Translations under genes and position numbers: made by a program | Notes under the pieces: generated by a model | The model's database searches: none | Seen by the model: only the letters and a program-made list of their open reading frames with translations | Told to the model about the DNA's origin: nothing | From: Procambarus clarkii | Taxonomy: Eukaryota > Arthropoda > Malacostraca > Decapoda > Cambaridae | Direction of reading: 5' to 3' | NCBI RefSeq assembly: GCF_040958095.1 | Contig: NC_091195.1 | Location: 21,706,365-21,770,364, forward strand | Length of the DNA stretch: 64,000 bases | Shown here: in pieces, positions 1 to 11,641 of the stretch | Layout of the letters: each line of letters starts with the position of its first letter | Numbering within the stretch: the stretch's first letter is position 1

Positions 1-3000
1 CCCGACCTGCTCTACCATGACCCGTCCTGCTCTACCATGACCCGACCTGCTCTACCATGACCCGTCCTGCTCTACCACTCTACCATGACCCGTCCTGCTC
101 TACCATGACCCGACCTGCTCTACCATGACCCGACCTGCTCTACCATGACCCGTCCTGCTCTACCATGACCCGTCCTGCTCTACCATGACCCGTCCTGCTC
201 TACCATGACCCGTCCTGCTCTACCATGACCCGACCTGCTCCTCCATGACCCGTCCTGCTCTACCATGACCCGACCTGCTCCTCCATGACCCGTCCTGCTC
301 TACCATGACCCGACCTGCTCTACCATGACCCGTCCTGCTCTACCACTCTACCATGACCCGTCCTGCTCTACCATGACCCGTCCTGCTCTACCATGACCCG
401 TCCTGCTCTACCATGACCCGTCCTGCTCTACCATGACCCGTCCTGCTCCTCCATGACCCGTCCTGCTCTACCATGACCCGTCCTGCTCTACCATGACCCG
501 TCCTGCTCTACCATGACCCGTCCTGCTCTACCATGACCCGTCCTGCTCTACCATGACCCGTCCTGCTCTACCATGACCCGTCCTGCTCCTCCATGACCCG
601 TCCTGCTCTACCATGACCCGTCCCGCTCCTCCATGACCCGTCCTGCTCTACCATGACCCGACCTGCTCTACCACTCTACCATGACCCGTCCTGCTCCTCC
701 ATGACCCGTCCTGCTCTACCATGACCCGTCCCGCTCCTCCATGACCCGTCCTGCTCTACCATGACCCGACCTGCTCTACCATGACCCGACCTACTCTACC
801 ATGACCCGTCCTGCTCTACCATGACCCGTCCCGCTCCTCCATGACCCGACCTGCTCTACCATGACCCGACCTGCTCTACCACTCTACCATGACCCGTCCT
901 GCTCTACCATGACCCGACCTGCTCCTCCATGACCCGTCCTGCTCTACCATGACCCGACCTGCTCCTCCATGACCCGTCCTGCTCTACCATGACCCGTCCC
1001 GCTCCTCCATGACCCGTCCTGCTCTACCATGACCCGTCCTGCTCTACCATGACCCGTCCTGCTCTACCATGACCCGACCTGCTCCTCCATGACCCGACCT
1101 GCTCTACCATGACCCGTCCTGCTCTACCATGACCCGTCCTGCTCTACCATGACCTGACCTGCTCTACCATGACCCGTCCTGCTCTACCATGACCCGTCCT
1201 GCTCTACCATGACCCGTCCTGCTCTACCATGACCCGTCCTGCTCTACCATGACCCGACCTGCTCCTCCATGACCCGACCTGCTCTACCATGACCCGTCCT
1301 GCTCTACCACTCTACCATGACCCGTCCTGCTCTACCATGACCCGTCCTGCTCTACCATGACCCGTCCTGCTCTACCATGACCCGTCCTGCTCTACCATGA
1401 CCCGACCTGCTCTACCATGACCCGACCTGCTCTACCATGACCCATCCTGCTCTACCATGACCCGACCTGCTCTACCATGACCCGTCCAGCTCTACCATGA
1501 CCCTTCCTGCTCTACCACTCTACCATGACCCATCCTGCTCTACCATGACCCGTCCAGCTCTACCATGACCCGTCCTGCTCTACCATGACCCATCCTGCTC
1601 TACCATGACCCGTCCTGCTCTACCATGACCCGTCCTGCTCTACCATGACCCATCCTGCTCTACCATGACCCGTCCTGCTCTACCATGACCCGTCCTGCTC
1701 TACCATGACCCGTCCTGTTCTACCATGACCCATCCTGCTCTACCATGACCCGTCCTGCTCTACCATGATCCGACCTGCTCTACCATGACCCATCCTGCTC
1801 TACCATGACCCGACCTGCTCTATCATGACCCGACCTGCTCTATCATGACCCGTCCTGTTCTACCATGACCCGTCCTGCTCTACCATGACCCGACCTGCTC
1901 TACCATGACCCGTCCTGTTCTACCATGACCCGACCTGCTCTACCATGACCCGACCTGCTCTACCATGACCCGACCTGCTCTACCATGACCCGTCCTGCTC
2001 TACCATGACCCGACCTGCTCTACCATGACCCGTCCTGCTCTACCATGACCCGACCTGCTCTACCATGACCCGTCCTGCTCTACCATGACCCGTCCTGCTC
2101 TACCATGACCCGACCTGCTCTACCATGACCCGTCCTGCTCTACCATGACCCGTCCTGCTCTACCATGACCCGACTTGCTTTACCATGACCCGACTTGCTC
2201 TACCATGACCCGTCCTGCTCTACCACTCTACCATGACCCGTCCTTCTCTACCATGACCCGTCCTGCTCTACCATGACCCGACTTGCTCTACCATGACCCG
2301 TCCTGCTCTACCATGACCCGTCCTGCTCTACCATGACCCGTCCTGCTCTACCATGACCCGTCCTGCTCTACCATGACCCGTCCTGCTCTACCATGACCCG
2401 TCCTGCTCTATCATGACCCGACCTGCTCTACCATGACCCGTCCTGCTCTACCATGACCCGTCCTGCTCTACCATGACCCGTCCTGCTCTACCATGACCCG
2501 TCCTGCTCTACCATGACCCGACTTGCTTTACCATGACCCGACTTGCTCTACCATGACCCGTCCTGCTCTACCATGACCCGTCCTGCTCTACCATGACCCT
2601 TCCTGCTCTACCATGACCCGACTTGCTCTACCATGACCCGTCCTGCTCTACCATGACCCGTCCTGCTCTACCATGACCCGTCCTGCTCTACCATGACCCG
2701 TCCTGCTCTACCATGACCCGTCCTGCTCTATCATGACCCGACCTGCTCTACCATGACCCGTCCTGCTCTACCATGACCCGTCCTGCTCTACCATGACCCG
2801 TCCTGCTCTACCATGACCCGACTTGCTCTACCATGACCCGACTTGCTCTACCATGACCCGTCCTGCTCTACCATGACCCGTCCTGCTCTACCATGACCCG
2901 ACCTGCTCTACCATGACCCGTCCTGCTCTACCATGACCCGTCCTGCTCTACCATGACCCGACCTGCTCTACCATGACCCGTCCTGCTCTACCATGACCCG

Positions 3001-5900
3001 TCCTGCTCTACCATGACCCGTCCTGCTCTATCATGACCCGACCTGCTCTACCATGACCCGTCCTGCTCTACCATGACCCGACTTGCTCTACCATGACCCG
3101 TCCTGCTCTACCATGACCCGTCCTGCTCTACCATGACCCGTCCTGCTCTATCATGACCCGACCTGCTCTACCATGACCCGTCCTGCTCTACCATGACCCG
3201 TCCTGCTCTACCATGACCCGACTTGCTCTACCATGACCCGACTTGCTCTACCATGACCCGTCCTGCTCTACCATGACCCGTCCTGCTCTACCATGACCCG
3301 ACCTGCTCTACCATGACCCGACTTGCTCTACCATGACCCGTCCTGCTCTACCATGACCCTTCCTGCTCTACCATGACCCGACCTGCTCTACCATGACCCG
3401 TCCTGCTCTTCCATGACCCGTCCTGCTCTACCATGACCCGACCTGCTCTACCATGACCCGTCCTGCTCTATCATGACCCGACCTGCTCTACCATGACCCG
3501 TCCTGCTCTACCATGACCCGTCCTGCTCTACCATGACCCGACTTGCTCTACCATGACCCGACGTGCTCTACCATGACCCGTCCTGCTCTACCATGACCCG
3601 TCCCGCTCTACCATGACCCTTCCTGCTCTACCATGACCCGACCTGCTCTACCATGACCCGTCCTGCTCTACCATGGCCCGACCTGCTCTACCATGACCCG
3701 TCCAGCTCTACCATGACCCTTCCTGCTCTACCATGACCCGTCCTGCTCTACCATGACCCGACCTGCTCTACCATGACCCGTCCTGCTCTACCATGACCCG
3801 ACCTGCTCTACCATGACCCGACCTACTCTACCTTGACCCGTCCTGCTCTACCATGACCCGACCTACTCTACCTTGACCCGTCCTGCTCTACCATGACCCG
3901 ACCTGCTCTACCATGACCCGACCTACTCTACCTTGACCCTTCCTGCTCTACCATGACCCGACCTACTCTACCTTGACCCGTCCTGCTCTACCATGACCCG
4001 ACCTGCTCTACCATGACCCGACCTACTCTACCTTGACCCGTCCTGCTCTACCATGACCCGTCCTGCTCTACCATGACCCGACCTGCTCTACCATGACCCG
4101 TCCTACTCTACCTTGACCCGTCCTGCTCTACCATGACCCGACCTACTCTACCTTGACCCGTCCTGCTCTACCATAACCCGACCTACTCTACCTTGACCCG
4201 ACCTGCTCTACCATGACCCGTCCTGCTCTACCATGACCCGTCCTGCTCTACCATGACCCGTCCTGCTCTACCTAGACCCGACCTGCTCTACCATGACCCG
4301 TCCTGCTCTACCATGACCCGTCCTGCTCTACCACTCTACCATGACCCGTCCTGCTCTACCATGACCCGTCCTGCTCTACCATGACCCGTCCTGCTCTACC
4401 ACTCTACCATGACCCGTCCTGCTCTACCACTCTACCATGACCCGTCCTGCTCTACCACTCTACCATGACCCGTCCTGCTCTACCTTGACCCGACCTGCTC
4501 TACCATGACCCGTCCTGCTCTACCATGACCCGTCCTGCTCTACCATGACCCGTCCTGCTCTACCATGACCCGACCTGGTCTACCATGACCCGTCCTGCTC
4601 TACCATGACCCGTCCTGCTCTACCATGACCCGACCTGCTCTACCATGACCCGTCCTGCTCTACCATGACCCGTCCTGCTCTACCATGACCCGTCCTGCTC
4701 TACCATGACCCGTCCTGCTCTACCATGACCCGACCTACTCTACCATGACCCGACCTGCTCTACCATGACCCGACCTGCTCTACCATGACCCGTCCTTCTC
4801 TACCATGACCCGACCTACTCTACCATGACCCGACCTGCTCTACCATGACCCGACCTGCTCTACCATGACCCGACCTGCTCTACCATGACCCGACCTGCTC
4901 TACCATGACCCGACCTACTCTACCATGACCCGACCTGCTCTACCATGACCCGACCTACTCTACCATGACCCGACCTACTCTACCATGACCCGACCTACTC
5001 TACCATGACCCGTCCTGCTCTACCATGACCCGACCTGCTCTACCATGACCCGACCTACTCTACCATGACCCGTCCTGCTCTACCATGACCCGTCCTGCTC
5101 TACCATGACCCGACCTGCTCTACCACTCTACCATGACCCGACCTACTCTACCATGACCCGACCTGCTCTACCATGACCCGTCCTGCTCTACCATGACCCG
5201 TCCTGCTCTACCATGACCCGTCCTGCTCTACCATGACCCGTCCTGCTCTACCATGACCCGTCCTGCTCTACCATGACCCGTCCTGCTCTACCATGACCCG
5301 TCCTGCTCTACCATGACCCGACCTGCTCTACCACTCTACCATGACCCGACCTACTCTACCATGACCCGACCTGCTCTACCATGACCCGACCTGCTCTACC
5401 ATGACCCGTCCTGCTCTACCATGACCCGTCCTGCTCTACCATGACCCGTCCTGCTCTACCATGACCCGTCCTGCTCTACCATGACCCGTCCTGCTCTACC
5501 ATGACCCGTCCTGCTCTACCATGACCCGACCTGCTCTACCATGACCCGTCCTGCTCTACCATGACCCGTCCTGCTCTACCATGACCCGTCCTGCTCTACC
5601 ATGACCCGTCCTGCTCTACCATGACCCGACCTGCTCCTCCATGACCCGTCCTGCTCTACCATGACCCGTCCTGCTCTACCATGACCCGTCCTGCTCTACC
5701 ATGACCCGTCCTGCTCTACCATGACCCGTCCTGCTCTACCATGACCCGTCCTGCTCTACCATGACCCGTCCTGCTCTACCATGACCCGTCCTGCTCTACC
5801 ATGACCCGTCCTACTCTACCATGACCCGTCCTGCTCTACCATGACCCGACCTACTCTACCATGACCCGTCCTGCTCTACCATGACCCGACCTACTCTACC
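1..5900. repeat. 20-bp minisatellite, about 290 units
   Basis: Tandem 20-bp units close to CTCTACCATGACCCGTCCTG fill the left edge and continue beyond the window. The commonest variant has CGACC for CGTCC. Others are CTCCTCCATG, CTACTCTACCTTG (concentrated at 3820-4200), CTTTACC and CTATCATG. A short extra CTCTACCA recurs (near 75, 345, 670, 880, 1305, 1515, 2220, 4330-4470, 5125, 5330) and shifts the register. Local clustering of variants indicates expansion in blocks. Any frames here are repeat translation, not genes. Confidence 0.97.
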
Positions 5901-5977
5901 ATGCTCTCAACAGTTCATGTTCTACTATAGTCAACTGGGTGTAGGCTTCAGACATGTGATAGTGGTGTCCCCGGCAG

Positions 5978-6369
5978 GACGGAGGCCGTGGAGGCGCGCC
6001 TGCCCGACATCTCCTACCAGGTCCTCCTCGAGGGCAGGTCCACTACCGCCTCCAGCTGGCCTCGGCGTCTCCAGCTGGCGCTCCGGCCGGAGGTGACCTC
6101 GGAGGTCTCCACCTGGAGGAACAGGTCACACGGGGTCACCTGCCACCCGCCCCTCTACACCCTACTCTCCAACCTGCCCCCGGGAGCCTCGGAGCTGGAG
6201 GACGACCATCTTCACCAATTCCACGATGCGTGTGAGTTCGAGGACGACCCCCTCGAGGATGACCAAAGTGCGCTGCTCACTTACAACTCCACCATGAAGG
6301 ATCAACGTAATTTGATGTCTTTCGAGGACCACTTCACTGCCCTCCTGCGGTGCGAGTCAGCGCTCAAGG
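5978..6369 (+). CDS. Candidate internal coding exon, product unknown
   Basis: A GC-rich open frame of about 130 codons lies between a possible acceptor (CCCCGGCAG|G) and a strong donor (AAGG|GTGAGC). Read from G|ACG GAG GCC it encodes a mixed-composition protein with an acidic stretch (ELEDDHLHQF, FEDDPLEDD) and no low-complexity repeat, unlike every other long frame nearby. The first base completes a codon begun upstream and the last base is left over. The frame stays open past the donor to a TGA at 6474-6476, so it could also be a terminal exon. I do not recognise the family. The upstream neighbour is a minisatellite, so any preceding exon lies outside the window or is lost. The polypyrimidine tract is weak. 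A transposon gag fragment is the main alternative. Confidence 0.3.
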
Positions 6370-6506
6370 GTGAGCTTACTACAGCACTCAAGGGTCACCG
6401 TCACCACCACTCCACCTCTCATCTCCCTTACTCGAGGCCCAGACGCTGCCACTCCCTCGAGTGTTTGGGTGACTGAGGAGGAGGTTGTGGGAGGGGGGGG
6501 GGGTAA

Positions 6507-6678
6507 TGTTGGGCAGGAAGAGACACCAACGTGTTCTACACATGACTGTATTCCAACAACAACAAACAATGACGTCACTGGTATATGTTACATGACTTAC
6601 TCTTTACAATGTCTATAAACAAAAGAGCATCTGCTCAAAACATGATACGCCTAACCTATGTAGTACTGAATCCTAACA
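6507..6678 (-). repeat. Gypsy 3' LTR, 172 bp
   Basis: On the minus strand it begins TGTTAGGATTC and ends CCCAACA, the TG...CA form of an LTR. It is immediately preceded (minus strand) by a purine-rich tract, AAAAGGGGAGGAA, at 6679-6691. The matching 5' LTR remnant lies at about 11087-11273. The LTR is short for the superfamily. I see no target-site duplication joining the two outer flanks. Confidence 0.75.
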
Positions 6679-6691
6679 TTCCTCCCCTTTT
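6679..6691 (-). other. Polypurine tract of the Gypsy element
   Basis: AAAAGGGGAGGAA on the minus strand directly abuts the LTR start TGTTAGG, the expected position for plus-strand DNA priming. Confidence 0.7.
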
Positions 6692-7100
6692 AATTAAACT
6701 CTATCCCTACAAGTTAAGTCTATCAGGCGGTCGTATGACTCTTCCTGGTGTTCTCAACTGGGAGTCCTGACCTGTTACTTCTGGGAAACATTCTTCTGAA
6801 TTACTCCTTGTAGAGTCCATAGGGTTAACTGTATCCCCATTACCCTCTACTGCCCCTTGCTCTGCCTCCCTGTCTCCTGCAGGTGCTGCTATCCCTTCAT
6901 TATAAGGATGGATATCACTAGTTGCCCCCACCCCCACCTGAAGCGTCTTCAACATTCCCCTGTGAACCTTGGCATGAGCTGATCTGCATGCCTTTTACAA
7001 TTATTGTTCCCAAAACTCTGCACTTGCACGGTGAAATTCCTGCGTCCAAAGACTTCCCTATTTTTGCCTTCTACTCAAGGCTTACCAATTCCAAAATTCC

Positions 7101-8220
7101 TCACATATACGGCATCCCCCTCATTAACGACACTTCCTCTCCCTGAGCCAACTGACTGGCCAAGCTAGTTACTGATTTCTCTTTATCGGGATCTGTCTTG
7201 ACTGCTTCCATGTGCACTTTAAAGTGTCTATTAAACAGTAATTCAGAAGGAGATTTACCAGTGGTAGACTGAACAGTTTCTCTTTGATTATATAAAAATG
7301 TACAAAGCCTTGTATTAATAGTACCTTCCGTAAACCGCTTTAACCCTTCTTTCAAGGATCTCACTGCTCTCTCTGCTAGACCATTTGAAGAAGGATTATA
7401 GGGAGAAGGTGTTACATGTTTAATACCATTTGTTCTAAAAAATATATCCTCCATTTCCACAGAAGCAAAATAAGGAGCATTATCTGACCCCATTATGTCT
7501 GAAAATCCAAAATTACAACATGTTTTCCTTAGTAATTCACAAGTTACAGAGGATGTGGTGGAATTACACACATGAACATCCAGAAATTTTGTGTAGGAAT
7601 CCACCACCAGCAGGTAATATTTGTTATCCATAGGTCCAGCATAATCTATATGAGGTCTAGACCAGGGGTTTCCCAGTAAATGGTCTGGATAGTACTGGGG
7701 CCTGGGGTTCCCAGTACATGGCCAGGACAGTACTGGGGCCTGGGGGTTTCCCAGTAAATGGTCTGGATAGTACTGGGGCCTGGGGTTCCCAGTACATGGC
7801 CAGGACAGTACTGGAGTCTGGGGTTTCCCAGTGCATGGCCAGGACAGTACTGGGGCCTGGGGTTCCCAGTGCATGGCCAGGACAGTACTGGGGCCTGGGG
7901 GTTTCCCAGTACATGGCCTGGATAGTACTGGGGCCTGGGGTTCCCAGTGCATGGCCAGGAAAGTACTGGAGCCTGGGGGGTTTCTGATCATTCTTAAGCA
8001 AATGTGACAATTCTTAGTTACTTCAGCAATATCCTAATCCATTTTTAGCCACCAAACCCAACTTTGCTTTCATAGCATTTATGCCATTATGGCCTACATG
8101 CAGCTGTTCCAAAATCTTACATCTCAGTTCCCCAGGCACCACCACTCTATTCCTATACAAGAGTACATCCTGGTGAATACTAAGGTCAGCCTTTACTGCA
8201 GCGTACTCTGACAGTAGCAA
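7101..8220 (-). pseudogene. Gypsy integrase, broken
   Basis: The integrase of the element, which inserts cDNA into the genome. On the minus strand the zinc-binding part comes first (8220-8010): an HVGHNG motif followed in another frame by CHIC gives the HHCC set. The catalytic core follows at about 7660-7101: HIDYAG (first Asp), GSDNAPYF (second Asp) and PYNPSSNGLAERAV (catalytic Glu). Between them the linker has expanded into a minisatellite (7663-7985). Stops separate the zinc-binding frame from the core, so the gene is inactive although the three acidic core residues are present. Confidence 0.8.
7663..7985. repeat. 38-39-bp minisatellite within the integrase gene
   Basis: About eight units built on GTACTGGGGCCTGGGGTTCC plus CAGTACATGGCCAGGACA. 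They sit exactly between the zinc-binding domain and the catalytic core. Read on the minus strand, units give versions of QAPVLSWPCTGNP, which resembles the Pro-rich linker expected here. The array therefore probably grew from the element's own coding DNA. Confidence 0.9.
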
Positions 8221-8389
8221 ATTATCATTCCAACCATATTTGACATTTTCAACAACAGACTTAATTTAGGATCTCTACCAGTTGCCATCCTAATAGTCTG
8301 GAAGGAAATATCCCCAAAAGACATAGATTCCACCAGGTTAACATACTCCACTGGAATACTGGAATTTAATTCTTCTGTCACAGGCAATC

Positions 8390-9546
8390 TACTTAATGCA
8401 TCAGCTACTACATTATCCTTGCCTTGGTTTAACTATAAATCATAGTCAAGCTGCGAGAGTAACATTGGCATTAACTGGAATCTGTTTACCTCTGCCAAAC
8501 AATCCTAGCAGGTCTGTTCTAGCAAGAAATTTCCTCTCCAGCAGAAAATACCTCGTTTTTTTTATACCATATACCAAAGCTAAGGCTTCTTTGTCTAATT
8601 GGGAATAATTCTGTTCCGCAGGAGATAATTCTTGCTAGCAAAATATACTACTTTATCCTGACCATCTACTTCCTGTAATAATACACAACCCACTCCTACT
8701 GGGGAAGCATCTACCTCTAGTTTAAAAAAGGGATTTTTACCAGTAAAATTAGTGAGCACTTGAGAAGTTATCAATTCCTGCTTAATATTCCTAAAGGCAT
8801 CCTCCTCTCTTGCTGCTCACTTAAATCTAGCCCCTTTTTTCAACAATTCATACAAGGGTGCTAATTTTGTTGAAAGGTTCTTCACAAACTTACAAAAATA
8901 TGTAACCATCCCAACAGAAGACTGCCCCAGCCCCAACTGATGTTGGGACTGGGGCATCTATTATAGCCGCTACATTTTTGTGAGAAGGAGTAAAGCCCTT
9001 ACCTGAAATATGGTACCACAGATATTCTATGGCCTTGGTCTTCAACGTTGTTTTTTCCTTATTAATCTTCACATTGTGCTTTTGCAAAAGATTCAAAACT
9101 TGTTCTAATCTAGCATCATGCACTTCCTCATTCTCCCCACATACAATAATGTCATCTAAAAAGCTAGCCACACCTTCAATGTTAACTAACAACTGGGACA
9201 TGAATCTCTGAAAAATTGTTGGAGACGAGGAGATTCCAAAAGGAAGTCTTTTATACTTAAATAACCCCTTGTGGGTATTAATCACTAACAATTTCTGGCT
9301 CTCCTCCTCTACAGGAATTTGCAAGTAGTCATCTTTCAGGTCAATCTTAGACAAAATTGCCCACTTGCAGACCACTGACAACAATTCGTCTATTTTGGGC
9401 AATGGATATTTTTCGCAATGTATGCGACCATTTAGTTCTTTAAAATCTTCACAGATTGTCAAGGATTTCCAGTAGCCTTCAACACTGGTATAATTGGGGG
9501 CTGCCCACTCACTATGTGTAATTGGCTCTAAGATGCCTTCCGCCAC
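8390..9546 (-). pseudogene. Gypsy reverse transcriptase and RNase H region
   Basis: The minus-strand frame at 9546-8890 holds Ty3/Gypsy reverse transcriptase. Landmarks in order: WAAPNYTSVE, EDFKELN, YPLPKIDELL, SKIDLKDDYLQIPV, LPFGISSSPTIFQRFM and the polymerase motif FLDDIIV with both catalytic aspartates. The C-terminal end of the frame is garbled after VNVAAIIDAP-like residues and GLGQSSV changes. The stretch 8890-8390 should be RNase H plus connection and shows only short broken frames. The enzyme would copy the element RNA to DNA in cytoplasmic particles; this copy is a pseudogene. Confidence 0.85.
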
Positions 9547-9692
9547 ATGCCTTTCCAGGGCTGATTCTACCAGTTGCTTCTAATGGAACGGAACTGTTCT
9601 TGCACTGAAGAATTTAGGTCAAGCCCCACTTTTCAGGTGAATTTTTGCCACCATGTTATTAATTGGCTTACCTGCCTCCACTCAATATTTTT

Positions 9693-10034
9693 CTAACATA
9701 TCTTCGGCACTTTTAATTTTTTGACTATCGACAATTCGTCGAGGCCCACCAAGAACATGCCCACCTTTTCCATGAGATCCTTACCACATAGATTAGGATT
9801 ATGTGAAACCACTACATAAAAGTCCTTAACAATTTCTTTCCTATTATAGCCTACTTTAGCTGACACCTTGCCATAGATCTCAATCAATACATTATTGTAT
9901 GCACTTAATGATTTTCTACCTGGTTTTACATTCAATTGCAAGGTATCTGCCCAATCTCTAGACAATGTTGACACTGCAGCACCAGTGACCAGTTCCAAGG
10001 GAACTAACTTCCCATTAGTTACAAAATTCACCAC
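9693..10034 (-). pseudogene. Gypsy aspartic protease, catalytic Asp lost
   Basis: A 113-codon frame of retroviral-type aspartic protease. The active-site loop, normally DTGA or DSGA, reads VTGAAVSTLS here: the catalytic codon is GTC (Val) in place of GAC, a single-base change. The later hydrophobic and glycine-containing segments (DFYVVVSHNPNLCGKDLM) match the family. The enzyme would mature Gag-Pol; with the Asp missing it cannot be active. Confidence 0.75.
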
Positions 10035-10041
10035 TTGTGAC

Positions 10042-10602
10042 TTATAGTCTTATCAGCTTTCTGCTATATCTACTTTCCTCACCTGCAGTTTCTTCAGACG
10101 GGTTACCTTCCTCTACTGCCTTGACCACAGTACCACTACCTCTTCTCCCTGCATGCCCCGGTCCTATCCTCTCCAAAGCCTTGCTATTTATGTTCAAGTA
10201 TTCTCTACACACGTTCCTCAAGTGCTCTTCCTTGTCACAAAAGTTGCATATGTAGTCCCTAAACATTCAGTTGCCACTACTGTGATTGTTCCCACAGTGT
10301 TTACATCTGGTCTGGTCCTGAACGACCATAATTTCTTGGGTAGTAGAAGTCTTGCTTCCAAAAGCCCTTTCCAGGTTCAAAATCTTCTCTAGCACTCTCC
10401 ATGAAGTCATCGACTGTAAATCCACATTTTCCGCCACCAGGTTAGGGAAAAATATCTCATTTTCCACTACCATGAACAACTGGTCCCTCACCCGGCCGTC
10501 AACCTGTGCTCCAAAGTTGCAGAGGTTAGCCAGCGCCTTCAATTCCACATATAAATCCTGTAATGATTCCTGTTGTGTGGCATAGTCTATGACGGAGCGC
10601 AC
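10042..10602 (-). pseudogene. Gypsy gag C-terminal region with zinc-knuckle remnants
   Basis: Two overlapping minus-strand frames. The upstream one (10602-10267) has a helical gag segment (ELKALANLCNFGAQVDGRVR, RVLEKILNLERAF) and ends RCKHCGNNHSSGN. The second (10266-10042) has YICNFCDKEEHLRNVC. Together they resemble two CCHC nucleocapsid knuckles (CxxC...H...C). The N-terminal half of gag is missing: upstream DNA passes through a target-site repeat and LINE insert almost directly into LTR sequence. Confidence 0.7.
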
Positions 10603-10611
10603 ATAGGCTGT

Positions 10612-11058
10612 AATTACCTAAGTGTAGTTACAGGATGAGAGCTACGCTCGTGGTGTCCCGTCTTCCCAGCACTCTTTGTCATATAACGCTTTGAAACTAC
10701 TGACGGTCTTGGCCTCTACCACCTTCTCCCCTAACTTGTTCCAACCGTCTACCACTCTGTTTGCGAAAGTGAATTTTCTTATATTTCTTCGGCATCTGTG
10801 TTTAGCTACTTTATATCTATGACCTCTTGTTCTTAAAGTTCCAGGTCTCAGGAAATTTTCCCTATCGATTTTATCAATTCCTGTTACTATTTTGTATGTA
10901 GTGATCATATCACCTCTTTTTCTTCTGTCTTCCAGTTTTGGCATATTTAATGCCTCTAACCTCTCCTCGTAGCTCTTGCCCTTCAGTTCTGGGAGCCACT
11001 TAGTAGCATGTCTTTGCACCTTTTCCAGTTTATTGATGTGCTTCTTAAGATATGACGT
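10612..11058 (-). mobile_element. LINE 3' fragment inserted in the Gypsy element
   Basis: The fragment encodes the C-terminal end of a non-LTR retrotransposon ORF2 (landmarks RHATKWLPELKGK, RRKRGDMITTYKIV, VVDGWNKLGEKVVEAKTVSSFKALYDK). An 11-bp direct repeat ACATAGGCTGT flanks it at 10601-10611 and 11059-11069, marking the insertion. It is strongly 5' truncated, as is usual for target-primed reverse transcription. Further copies of the family lie at 39563-40135, 49130-50110 and 52940-53475. Confidence 0.85.
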
Positions 11059-11086
11059 ACATAGGCTGTGTACATCATTTTAAGAT

Positions 11087-11273
11087 CACCGGTATATGTT
11101 ACTATTTACTATGTTACTTACTTACTATTTACATGTATATGTATATGTTACTTACTTACTATTTACATGTATATGTATATGTTACATGACTTACTATTTA
11201 CAATGCTTATAAACAAAAGAGCATCTGCTCAAAACAGGATACACCTAACCCATGTAGTACTGAATCCTACACA
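11087..11273 (-). repeat. Gypsy 5' LTR remnant
   Basis: Matches the 3' LTR from GGTATATGTTAC through GTACTGAATCCTACA, but carries a tandemly repeated insert of TTACTTACTTACTATTTACATGTATATG type near 11100-11170. The part of the LTR equivalent to 6507-6578 is not recognisable. Confidence 0.6.
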
Positions 11274-11568
11274 ATGCTTAAATCCTACTAAGAGCAAGAA
11301 ACAAAACAAACACAATAAACAAGTGGGACATAACAGATGGACGCTGCTCGCTGGGCGGCATTATAGAACTATAATATTTATATACAATTTGTATTACTCA
11401 AAAAACAAGGTTTCCGGACATAAATATTGTTTATTGTTTCACAAACCAAATATTTACGCCATAATTATAACCACACATTAATGAGAGTCATTTTTCACTT
11501 CCAGTGACCATTCGCTCTTTATATTTTTATTGAAAAGTTATTTAACATGATACAATGCAGAGCAACAA

Positions 11569-11570
<2 letters not shown>
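11274..11570. other. Unannotated AT-rich spacer
   Basis: I see no gene or recognisable repeat between the LTR remnant and the first (TA)n tract. Confidence 0.5.

Positions 11571-11638
<68 letters not shown>
11571..11638. repeat. (TA)n microsatellite
   Basis: Uninterrupted TA dinucleotides adjoining the minus-strand end of the SINE array. Confidence 0.97.

Positions 11639-11641
<3 letters not shown>

Larger units (their letters stand above)
6507..11273 (-). mobile_element. Decayed Ty3/Gypsy LTR retrotransposon
   Basis: A minus-strand element in canonical Ty3/Gypsy order: 5' LTR remnant near 11087-11273, gag zinc-knuckle region, protease, reverse transcriptase, RNase H region, integrase, polypurine tract and 3' LTR at 6507-6678. 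The two LTR pieces share the stretch around AAAAGAGCATCTGCTCAAAA (6621-6640 and 11217-11236). The coding region is broken by stops and frameshifts. The 5' part of gag and the primer-binding site are not recognisable, and a LINE fragment fills 10612-11058. It cannot be autonomous. Confidence 0.85.

Noticed and set aside
1-5900. CRISPR-like array
   Set aside because: Units are directly adjacent with no unique spacers, and the context is eukaryotic.
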